Source of the DNA: Prauserella isguenensis
GTDB taxonomy: Bacteria; Actinomycetota; Actinomycetes; Mycobacteriales; Pseudonocardiaceae
Length of the DNA stretch: 64,000 nt
Reading direction: 5' to 3'
Assembly (NCBI RefSeq): GCF_014191605.1
Contig: NZ_JACHWU010000007.1
Coordinates: 1-64,000, forward strand
Of the stretch, positions 25,690 through 32,550 are shown piece by piece. The notes under the pieces were generated by a model that saw nothing but the letters and a program-made list of their open reading frames with translations, did no database searches and was not told the DNA's origin. Made by a program: the position numbers and the translations under genes. Numbering within the stretch: position 1 is the first letter of the stretch; each line of letters starts with the position of its first letter.

Positions 25690-26838
25690 ATGGAGAGCAG
25701 CAGCTCCGGCGAAGCACCGAAGCCGAGGACCGTGCTCGAGCAGCAGATCCGCGACGTTCGGAGGATGACGTTGCAGGAGTTCGCCGACTATGCGGACGGC
25801 TTCGCGCGGCAGCACGGCGAGCCGGGCACGCTGAGCCTCCGTCACCTGGAACGCCTGGTGTCGGGCCGCGGGCCGGGTGGGCAACCGCTGGGCAAGGTGC
25901 GCCCGGCGACGCGGCGGTTGCTGGAACGCATCTTCGAGCTGCCGATCGCGGAGTTACTCAGTCCGCCGGATGCTGATCGCCAGGAGACTGCGTCGGCTGA
26001 CGAACTCCGGGACCGCCTGGGCAGTGCTGCACGTGTGGACGACGAGGTAATCCGTCTGCTGCACGAGCAGCTGTGGACGATACGGCGGCTGGATCGCCAA
26101 CTCGGTGTTGTGGTGGCGCATCAGGAGACCGTGGTGAAGGCGGAGCAGGTCGACGGCCTGCTCCGCCACAGCCTGCAGCCGAGCCGCCGGGAGGCGTTGG
26201 CGAAGTTGCTGTCGGAGGTCTGCACCCTCGCGGGTTGGCAGTCGCTGGACGCCGGCCGGGTATCGGAAGCGTGGCGCTACTACGACCAGGCGATCAGTGC
26301 CGCCCGAGAATCCGGCGATCCGGGATACGAGGTGCACGCCAGGGCGGAGCAGGCGACGGTACTGGTGGATGTCGGCCGTGCGCGGGATGCCGTCGCGCTC
26401 CTCGGTGACCTGCGGACGCGAGCGGTGCCGGCTGGCTTGCGTGCGTGGCTAGCGGCGACCCACGGAGAAGCGCTAGCGGCAGCGCAGGACGAGATTGAGT
26501 GCCGCCGTGCGTTCGACGAGGCCGAGACTGCGTTGCATGAGGTCGAGGTGAACGAGGGGCCGTATGTCGCACTAGATGAGGTTCACCTTGCTCGCTGGCG
26601 CGGTCATGCTCTGGCCCGCCTCGGCGATTCGGGCGCGGCTGAAGTCCTCGTGGCGGCGTTAGGACAATTGGACCCGACCTTTATTCGTGCTGAGGCCTCC
26701 CTGCGAGTGGACCTCGCCAGTGCACTGCAACGGCAGCGGCAACATTCCAGTGCCGAGCAGTATGCGAGCCGAGCTCGAATGCTGGCAAGCGAGATCGGTT
26801 CCGTCCGCCAGCAGAAACGGCTGTATCGTCAGGCGTGA
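25690..26838 (+). CDS. XRE-type regulator with TPR domain (paralogue of 19081-20220)
   Basis: A 382-aa protein. The N-terminal part (MTLQEFADYADGFARQHGEPGTLSLRHLERLVSG) is an HTH domain, and the remainder is helical tetratricopeptide-like (LLSEVCTLAGWQSLDAGRVSEAWRYYDQAISAARESG). It shares domain plan and phrases with the product of 19081-20220. Its promoter region holds the shared operator, which fits autoregulation. The ligand is unknown; related actinomycete proteins can sense peptides or small signals through the TPR part. Confidence 0.75.
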   Translation: MESSSSGEAPKPRTVLEQQIRDVRRMTLQEFADYADGFARQHGEPGTLSLRHLERLVSGRGPGGQPLGKVRPATRRLLERIFELPIAELLSPPDADRQETASADELRDRLGSAARVDDEVIRLLHEQLWTIRRLDRQLGVVVAHQETVVKAEQVDGLLRHSLQPSRREALAKLLSEVCTLAGWQSLDAGRVSEAWRYYDQAISAARESGDPGYEVHARAEQATVLVDVGRARDAVALLGDLRTRAVPAGLRAWLAATHGEALAAAQDEIECRRAFDEAETALHEVEVNEGPYVALDEVHLARWRGHALARLGDSGAAEVLVAALGQLDPTFIRAEASLRVDLASALQRQRQHSSAEQYASRARMLASEIGSVRQQKRLYRQA

Positions 26839-26943
26839 GTCGTCTGAACTCCGCCTCAGGGCGGAACCGTGATTGTCGTCATCGCCGACGAGTTCGGGGA
26901 GGATCGCTCCACGACGCATACGTTACCGCGGAAGGCAGGTTCA

Positions 26944-27231
26944 ATGCCCACTGCCACAGGACTTACCGAAACCAGTCGAGCTCGCCGCTATCTCAGCCAG
27001 CTATGTAAGCACCTGAGTAACCGCGGCATGCATGTCGAAACCAGCGGTGACACCTACGGCTTCGCCGACTTCGGATTTGGCACCTGCACCCTGCATGCGC
27101 ACCCTCACGGGCTGGTCATTGAACTTGACGTCAGCGAACCCCGCGCACTAAAGCGGGCGCAACAGGCCCTGACTCGCGACATCGAACGATTCGGACGCCG
27201 CGACGCACTCACCGTCACGTGGGGCCCCTGA
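26944..27231 (+). CDS. DUF2218-like small protein
   Basis: A 95-aa protein from ATG 26944: TSRARRYLSQLCKHLSNRG near the start, FADFGFGTCTLHAH in the middle, IELDVSEPRALKRAQQALTRDIERFGRRDALTVTW at the end. This is the pattern of DUF2218 proteins, often linked to metal or siderophore loci and of uncertain function. It is the last backbone gene before the biosynthetic cargo. The longer frame from 26869 lacks conservation before this ATG. Confidence 0.75.
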   Translation: MPTATGLTETSRARRYLSQLCKHLSNRGMHVETSGDTYGFADFGFGTCTLHAHPHGLVIELDVSEPRALKRAQQALTRDIERFGRRDALTVTWGP

Positions 27232-27475
27232 ACCGCACTCATCTGGTCAGCCGTTCCGCGTTTGGGACGACGGCCGGTGTTCTGGATCATCTCCGTGACC
27301 GGCGTGCTCGCGCTGGTGGGAGTGATCACTCTGGTGTCGAGAACGCAGCCCGAGACGGAACAGCTCCCGCTCTCCCGACAGCACCGGGCGCTGTTCCGCC
27401 TGCAGGTTCCTGGGAGTTCTGGCGGATTCCTGGACCTCGCACACCGTCGACGACCCGCTCGGCCCTGCACGGCCA
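27232..27475. other. Junction between element backbone and biosynthetic cluster
   Basis: About 245 bp between the DUF2218 gene and the 3' end of the first ACP gene. A frame from 27262 (88 codons) starts with a convincing membrane helix (FWIISVTGVLALVGVITLVS) but then degenerates into an Arg-rich stretch and runs antisense into the ACP gene. It may be a truncated membrane-protein remnant left where the cluster was joined. Confidence 0.35.
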
Positions 27476-27730
27476 TTAGCAGCCTGCCTTATCGAAGACA
27501 ACTGCGAGCAACGTTTGCAGACTGGTGACACCTTCCAGATCATAGAGCCCGATCTCGAGGTCGAATTTGTCGTTCATTACTACTGCAACTTCCGCAATTC
27601 CAAGCGAATCTATTCCGATCAGCGACAAAAGCGCAGTCGGGTCGATGCGGTCGGCACAGGCCCCTTGCTCTGTGAATACTTCCAGTACCATTTGTTCGAT
27701 GGCTTCGCGGGTCGCGGTGGGCGCAACCAT
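27476..27730 (-). CDS. Acyl carrier protein (first of two)
   Basis: An 84-aa ACP with the phosphopantetheine site Ser42 in LIGIDSLGIAEV. ATG 27730 follows GGAGG at good spacing; the longer frame adds a non-conserved leader. It departs from standard type II PKS ACPs, which carry G(Y/F)DSLA, so it may serve a starter unit or a separate acylation rather than chain extension. It stands alone, 193 bp after the aldo/keto reductase and reading the same way. No dedicated KSIII, acyltransferase or adenylating enzyme is in the window to show its partner. Confidence 0.82.
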   Translation of the reverse strand: MVAPTATREAIEQMVLEVFTEQGACADRIDPTALLSLIGIDSLGIAEVAVVMNDKFDLEIGLYDLEGVTSLQTLLAVVFDKAGC

Positions 27731-27923
27731 GTAATGGCCCCCCTCCGGATTATTTTCGTCGTTTATCGCAATCTGCAGTTTCGTGTGACGACCTGCTTGC
27801 TGATTCGCAGCTACGTTTGCGGCGTGTCGCCGCGACTGGTCGGTCCCTGTCACGCCGGAACTTCACAGGTATGGTTTCACACTCACCAGTACAGTGGAGC
27901 GAGCCTGGCCGCCTCCGGGCCCG

Positions 27924-28898
27924 TTACGAGTCGTCGTCCATCAGTGCTGCAACCATCGGAGCGTAGCGATCCCCGCTGACCGACGAGGCCGGGAAGCTGC
28001 CCTCAAGCCACTGGAGATCTTCTTCCTCCAACGTGAGATCCACTGCCCCGAGGTTCTCCTCCAGATGCTGGGGAGTTTTGCATCCGGCAAGGGTCAGGGG
28101 GGCGGAAGGTCGCGAGAGCACCCAGGCCAGGGCAACCTGGGCCATCGTCACCCCATGGCGATCCGCGACCCCACGCAGTGGGCCGAGCAGTGCGAGATTG
28201 CGCCCGACGTGCTCGTCCAGGAACCGTGGGAAATTGTGGCGCCAGTCGCCCTCGTCGAGGTGGTCGATGCCGTAGACCGTTCCGGTCAGGAAGCCGCGCC
28301 CCAGCGGCGCATACGCCCACAGCCGCACCCCGAGATCTTCCGCCGTGGGAAGGATCGCCGGTTCGGCGTGGCGTTGCCAGAGCGAGTACTCGGTCAGCAG
28401 CGCGGAGACCGGGTGCACCGCACACGCCCGCCGAAGCGTGCCGACAGCGACCTCCGACAGGCCGATCCCGCGGATCTTGCCTGACTGCACCAGTTCTCCC
28501 AGCGCGCCGACCGAGTCCTCCACGGGCACGTTCGGGTCCACCCAGGCCAGGCTATAGAGGTCGATGTGGTCGGTGCCGAGGCGCTTGAGTGAGGCGTCGC
28601 ACGCGCCATGTAGGTAGTCCCGAGAGCCGTCGAGGATCTTCCCGCGGTCGGGGTCCGGGCGGATACCTGTCTTCACCGAAATGCTGATGTCGTCCCGGTT
28701 CCCGGCCAGAACCCGACCGACAAGTTCCTCGTTGGCGCCATCGCCGTAGTAGTCGGCGGTGTCGACGACGCCGACTCCGTGGTCCAGCGCGGCATGAATG
28801 GTGGCGGCAACCTGTTTGGGATCCTCTACGCCGTAGGCGCCGATCATGCTCAGGCAGCCCAGGCCCAGGTCTTGTGCGGAGGTCTTCGGCTTAGACAC
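27924..28898 (-). CDS. Aldo/keto reductase with altered catalytic tetrad
   Basis: A 324-aa (alpha/beta)8-barrel NADPH-dependent reductase of the AKR superfamily. Tetrad members Asp46 and Tyr51 (VVDTADYYGDG) and Lys76 (SVKTG) are present. The position normally held by His (family YYLHRVDP) reads YSLAWVDP, with Ala118. NADPH-binding features near the C-terminus (LAGCKTPQHLEENLGA) are kept. Its start overlaps the end of the glycosyltransferase gene by 8 nt, so it belongs to the P450-glycosyltransferase-reductase operon. It may reduce a sugar or polyketide ketone; the missing His may change its activity. Confidence 0.83.
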   Translation of the reverse strand: MSKPKTSAQDLGLGCLSMIGAYGVEDPKQVAATIHAALDHGVGVVDTADYYGDGANEELVGRVLAGNRDDISISVKTGIRPDPDRGKILDGSRDYLHGACDASLKRLGTDHIDLYSLAWVDPNVPVEDSVGALGELVQSGKIRGIGLSEVAVGTLRRACAVHPVSALLTEYSLWQRHAEPAILPTAEDLGVRLWAYAPLGRGFLTGTVYGIDHLDEGDWRHNFPRFLDEHVGRNLALLGPLRGVADRHGVTMAQVALAWVLSRPSAPLTLAGCKTPQHLEENLGAVDLTLEEEDLQWLEGSFPASSVSGDRYAPMVAALMDDDS

Positions 28899-30042
28899 TG
28901 TTGCGTCCTTCCGTCAGTGATCGTGTGAGGTGACCTGCGATCTGCGCCGGTGCGGCCTGATCTTGGCAGTCCCGGGCTACCGTGGCGGCTCGTTCGGCGT
29001 AGCCTGGGTCTGCTAGGACCTGGTCGACGAGCCCGGCAATCTCGGAGGCCGGTGTCGAGATCCTGGCTCGGACACCGCACCCGCCCGCTACCAGGTGAGC
29101 GGCGTTCACGAACTGATCGGCGAAGTGCGGGACGACGATTTGTGGGACGCCGTACGCAAGCGAAGTCATGGTCGTTCCCGATCCGCCGTGGTGGACGACG
29201 GCTGCGCACGTGCCGACGACGGCGGCAAGCGGCATCCAGGTCGCCTCGCGAACTGGGCCTGGTAGCTTCGCCGGGTCGCCCAGCTTCGCCCTGTCCGACT
29301 CCCGCATTGCCACGACCACGTCCAGATCCTGCTCGTTCAGGGCGGCAACGAGGTCCGAAACCAGCGTCCCCACGTCGCCGTACCGGGGCAGGACCGTTCC
29401 CAGCGTCACCAGGACACGGGGCCGCTCGGGCTGGGCGAGGAACCGGGACTGCATATGGGCAGGGCCGTTGTAGGGCACGTAGCGCATGGCCCAGTCTGGA
29501 TTGGATTGGCCCCTCACCAGGAACGAAGGCGGGCACACCCCGATGGTCCGCATGGGCGGTGCCGGTTCGAGCTCCTGGCGAGCGAGTGCCTCCAGCCCCG
29601 CGCCGTGGATATCGGTGTGCAGCGGGATGCCCCAGAGGAATTCGACGTGGGGACAGCCGGCCCGGGAGGCGGCGATCCCGGCCGCGTAGGCCGAGGTTTC
29701 ACCGACGATGACATCGGGCTTCCAGGTGGCGCAGATCTCGCCGACGCCGGTGTGGTTGAGCATCGCGAGCCGCCCGAACCCCTCGCCGGTGCCCGCGCGG
29801 GCGGCGCTTTCTGTTGGGGGTTGCTGGGGCGCGCGGTCACCGGTGTCCGGGCGCATGATCTCGACCATCTCCATTGGCGGCGCGGTGGCCGCGCCGGCCA
29901 TGCCCGCCCCGGTGACGTGCGGTAGGAAGCTTTCGGCAGCGCCGACGAGAACCTCGTGCCCGGCGGCACGCAGGGCCCATAGGAACGGCACCATCGGAAA
30001 GAAGTGGCCTTCGGCGGGGTTCGTCACGGCCAGGACACGCAT
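28891..30042 (-). CDS. Glycosyltransferase, GT-B fold, GT1 family (antibiotic type)
   Basis: A 383-aa natural-product glycosyltransferase. The N-terminal acceptor domain starts MRVLAVTNPAEGHFFPMVPF. The C-terminal donor domain has VLVTLGTVL and the nucleotide-sugar motif VHHGGSGTTMTSLAYGVPQ, and DQFVNAAHL, typical of EryCIII/UrdGT-like enzymes. ATG 30042 follows GGAG and lies 11 nt after the P450 stop. No deoxysugar synthesis genes are present in the window, so its TDP-sugar probably comes from primary metabolism (for example TDP-rhamnose) or from elsewhere. Together with the two sugar-type O-methyltransferases at 48512 and 49781 it suggests an O-methylated hexose on an aromatic polyketide. 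Confidence 0.9.
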   Translation of the reverse strand: MRVLAVTNPAEGHFFPMVPFLWALRAAGHEVLVGAAESFLPHVTGAGMAGAATAPPMEMVEIMRPDTGDRAPQQPPTESAARAGTGEGFGRLAMLNHTGVGEICATWKPDVIVGETSAYAAGIAASRAGCPHVEFLWGIPLHTDIHGAGLEALARQELEPAPPMRTIGVCPPSFLVRGQSNPDWAMRYVPYNGPAHMQSRFLAQPERPRVLVTLGTVLPRYGDVGTLVSDLVAALNEQDLDVVVAMRESDRAKLGDPAKLPGPVREATWMPLAAVVGTCAAVVHHGGSGTTMTSLAYGVPQIVVPHFADQFVNAAHLVAGGCGVRARISTPASEIAGLVDQVLADPGYAERAATVARDCQDQAAPAQIAGHLTRSLTEGRNSV

Positions 30043-30053
30043 AGGATCTCCTT

Positions 30054-31298
30054 TCACCACTCGACGTCGAGCGCGCGGACCAGTCGGTGCATCCCGGGCC
30101 ACAGCCTCAATGCCTTTTCGCCCGATGGGCGCAGATCCGGGAACCGCTGTGCGAGCTCGCCGATCGCGCCGGAGAGCAGCCGCCGCGCCAGGTGCATCCC
30201 CACGCAGGATCGCGGGCCGTGCCCGAAGGTCAAGTGCCGGTTGGGGGTGCGGCGGATGCGCAGACTGTCGCTGTCCCCGAACTCTGCTTCGTCGCGGTTG
30301 GCGGAGGCGAACACAGCCATCACGTTGGTGCCGCTCTCCAGCTCGGCACCCCCGAGAGTCACCGGGCAGGTCGTGCGCCGACTGAGCGCCTGAATCGGGG
30401 AGTCCAACCGCAGCAGTTCCTCTACTGCCTGCGGCGCCAGGCCCGGGTTTGCTGCGAGTGCTCGCCAACTGGCACCGTCGGACAACAGCCGGTGGACCGC
30501 GAGACCGAGCGATGATGTGGTGGTGCTTTGCCCAGCCCCGATCAGCGCGATCAGGGTCTCCACGGTTGTACGCGCCACCGCCGCAGTGTGGGTGGAGCCG
30601 CCGTCCTGTACGGCCGTCACGATCTGGGAGATGAGGTCGGTGCCAGGGGACGCGATCCGCTCGGTGACGTAGTCGGTGAGCAGGCGCTGATACGGCACGA
30701 CCGCACCGGCCAGTTCGAGCTGCTTCGCACCATCCAGGGAGGCCCCTGCGGAGCTGAGCACCGACAGCGCGTACGCCCCATCGACGAGCGCTGGGAGATC
30801 CTCGTCGCGGAAACCGAGAGCCAGCGCCTTGCCGTGGATCGGTAGCGGCCTGCCCACAGCGGTCATCAGGTCACCCGGTCCGCGCTGGTCGAGCCTGTCG
30901 AGCAATGCGGAGATCGTCGCCGTCAGCTCGGCGTTCATCGCCCGCACCCGTTCGGGGCTGAAGGCGCGGGCGATCGGCTCGCGCGCCTTCAACCGAGCGG
31001 CGTCGCCGGGCTCCTCGTCAGGCGTGAACGGTGGGAATGCCTTCTGCAGCTCGGTCCGGGCGTCGTTGCTGAGCACCTCCATCACGCGCAGGACCCCGGC
31101 CATCGAGAAGACCTCGACGTCACCGAGAACACGGCGGACGTCGTCGTACCGGGTGACCATGTAAGCGCCAGTTGCGGGCGCGTAGAAGACTGGTTCCTCC
31201 CGTCGTGCCCTGGCGTAGAAGCCCCAAGGGGACTGTTGTAGCTCGATAGGATCGTACTCATCACCGACCGAGTCGGATTCGGGTGCGATTCCAGACAT
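30054..31298 (-). CDS. Cytochrome P450 (cluster)
   Basis: A 414-aa P450 with haem loop FGHGPRSCVGMHLA, K-helix ExxR in VEELLRLDSP and I-helix ALIGAGQSTTTSS. The usual acid-Thr pair is replaced by the Gln-Ser-Thr-Thr variation, which may affect oxygen activation. ATG 31298 has an AGGAGG-like site upstream. It is the first gene of the minus-strand operon with the glycosyltransferase and reductase. It is divergent from the O-methyltransferase at 31456. It resembles the P450 half of the fusion protein at 32551 (same GHGPRSCVG loop and similar L-T-P-x region), suggesting a common origin. Likely role: late oxidation of the polyketide scaffold. Confidence 0.9.
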   Translation of the reverse strand: MSGIAPESDSVGDEYDPIELQQSPWGFYARARREEPVFYAPATGAYMVTRYDDVRRVLGDVEVFSMAGVLRVMEVLSNDARTELQKAFPPFTPDEEPGDAARLKAREPIARAFSPERVRAMNAELTATISALLDRLDQRGPGDLMTAVGRPLPIHGKALALGFRDEDLPALVDGAYALSVLSSAGASLDGAKQLELAGAVVPYQRLLTDYVTERIASPGTDLISQIVTAVQDGGSTHTAAVARTTVETLIALIGAGQSTTTSSLGLAVHRLLSDGASWRALAANPGLAPQAVEELLRLDSPIQALSRRTTCPVTLGGAELESGTNVMAVFASANRDEAEFGDSDSLRIRRTPNRHLTFGHGPRSCVGMHLARRLLSGAIGELAQRFPDLRPSGEKALRLWPGMHRLVRALDVEW

Positions 31299-31455
31299 CG
31301 GCAGCCTCCTTGTCCTGGGTTCGCCCCAGACACTTCTCCTCCGCCGTTGTGCGGGGATCGAGCTGCGATCGACTACCGGCAATCACGGTGTACTGGAGTG
31401 CCGCGGGGTGCGCTGGTGACGACGCCGGACCCACGCCCGAAGGTAGGTACCCGAG

Positions 31456-32514
31456 GTGAAGACGACCGACACCGGCCCGACCAGAGCCGCCCAGGACACC
31501 ACGGCCGCGACACCGCAGGCCTTCCACGAGGTGCTGCTCGCTTACTGCGGTTCCAAAACGCTCATGTCCGCAGTCGAGATCGACCTGTTCTCGACGTTGG
31601 CCGACGGCAAGAGAATGACTGAGGACGAACTCCGTAAACAGCTGAGCCTGCATCCCCGGCTGAGCCGGCACTTCCTGGACACGCTGGTCGCGCTCGACTT
31701 GCTAGTCAAGGACGGCGAGCACTATCGCAACAGCGCCGTCAGCGAACAGTACCTCGACCGCGCGAAGCCCACCTATGTGGGCGGATTCGCCGAGACGACC
31801 AACGACACCTTCTACCCGGCATGGGGCAAGCTCACGAAAGCGCTGCGCACTGGGCAAGCCCAGGCCCCGATCCCGCCCGACGACAGCGACCACCTGTTCC
31901 GGGTCAACGTGCACACCGAACCCGACCGGGTACGCCGATTCATGACGGCCATGGACTCCCACAGCACCGCGATGGCGGGCGAGCTGGCCCGGCTGCTGCC
32001 GTGGGACAGGTTCACTAGCTTCGCCGACATCGGCGGCTGCCGCGGCAACCTCAGCGCGCACCTCGTGCTCGCTCAGCCGCACCTGAAGGGCATCTGCCTC
32101 GACCGCGCCCAGTCCGCGCAGTTTTTTGACGAGCACATGACCGCACTGGGCACCACCGGCCGCGTCACCTTCCAGGCGGGCGATTTCTTCGCCGACGACC
32201 TACCTCGGGTCGACGTGCTCGTGTTCGGGCACGTGCTGCATGACTGGAGCCCGGAGAACCGCGTTCTTCTCATGGAGCACGCACATCGGGCACTCAATCC
32301 CGGCGGGATGATCGTGGTCTACGACCGCATGATCGACGGATCGCCGCTCGACCTGCACCGACTGTTCTACAGCCTCACCTTCATGCTCGCCTCTGGCGGA
32401 GGTTCCGAATACAGCGTCGAGCAGTGCTCCCGATGGCTCCTAGACGCCGGCTTCCACACCCCCCGCTCCCATCGGGTGCTCGCCGACCACTCCGTCGTCG
32501 TCGCCCAGCGCTGA
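31456..32514 (+). CDS. SAM-dependent O-methyltransferase (acetylserotonin/TcmO-like)
   Basis: A 352-aa enzyme with an N-terminal winged-helix dimerisation domain (about 15-110, LLAYCGSKTLMSAVEIDLFSTL) and a C-terminal Rossmann domain. The SAM site ADIGGCRGNLSAHLV is at about 193. Family landmarks include HVLHDWSPENRVLLMEHAHRAL and GGMIVVYDRM. Such enzymes methylate phenolic hydroxyls of aromatic polyketides. GTG 31456 starts the plus-strand operon that includes the FAD monooxygenase-P450 fusion, 36 bp downstream. Confidence 0.9.
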   Translation: MKTTDTGPTRAAQDTTAATPQAFHEVLLAYCGSKTLMSAVEIDLFSTLADGKRMTEDELRKQLSLHPRLSRHFLDTLVALDLLVKDGEHYRNSAVSEQYLDRAKPTYVGGFAETTNDTFYPAWGKLTKALRTGQAQAPIPPDDSDHLFRVNVHTEPDRVRRFMTAMDSHSTAMAGELARLLPWDRFTSFADIGGCRGNLSAHLVLAQPHLKGICLDRAQSAQFFDEHMTALGTTGRVTFQAGDFFADDLPRVDVLVFGHVLHDWSPENRVLLMEHAHRALNPGGMIVVYDRMIDGSPLDLHRLFYSLTFMLASGGGSEYSVEQCSRWLLDAGFHTPRSHRVLADHSVVVAQR

Positions 32515-32550
32515 CCGCGTCCCTCCACGATGACCATGAAAGGTGCAGCA

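Noticed and set aside
11514-27231. Prophage interpretation of the integrase region
   Set aside because: No capsid, portal, terminase, tail or lysis genes. The FtsK-type translocase with Spd-like membrane genes points to an AICE.
30004-30515. Plus-strand frames over the glycosyltransferase-P450 border
   Set aside because: Antisense shadows; the minus-strand genes there have full catalytic motifs and ribosome sites.
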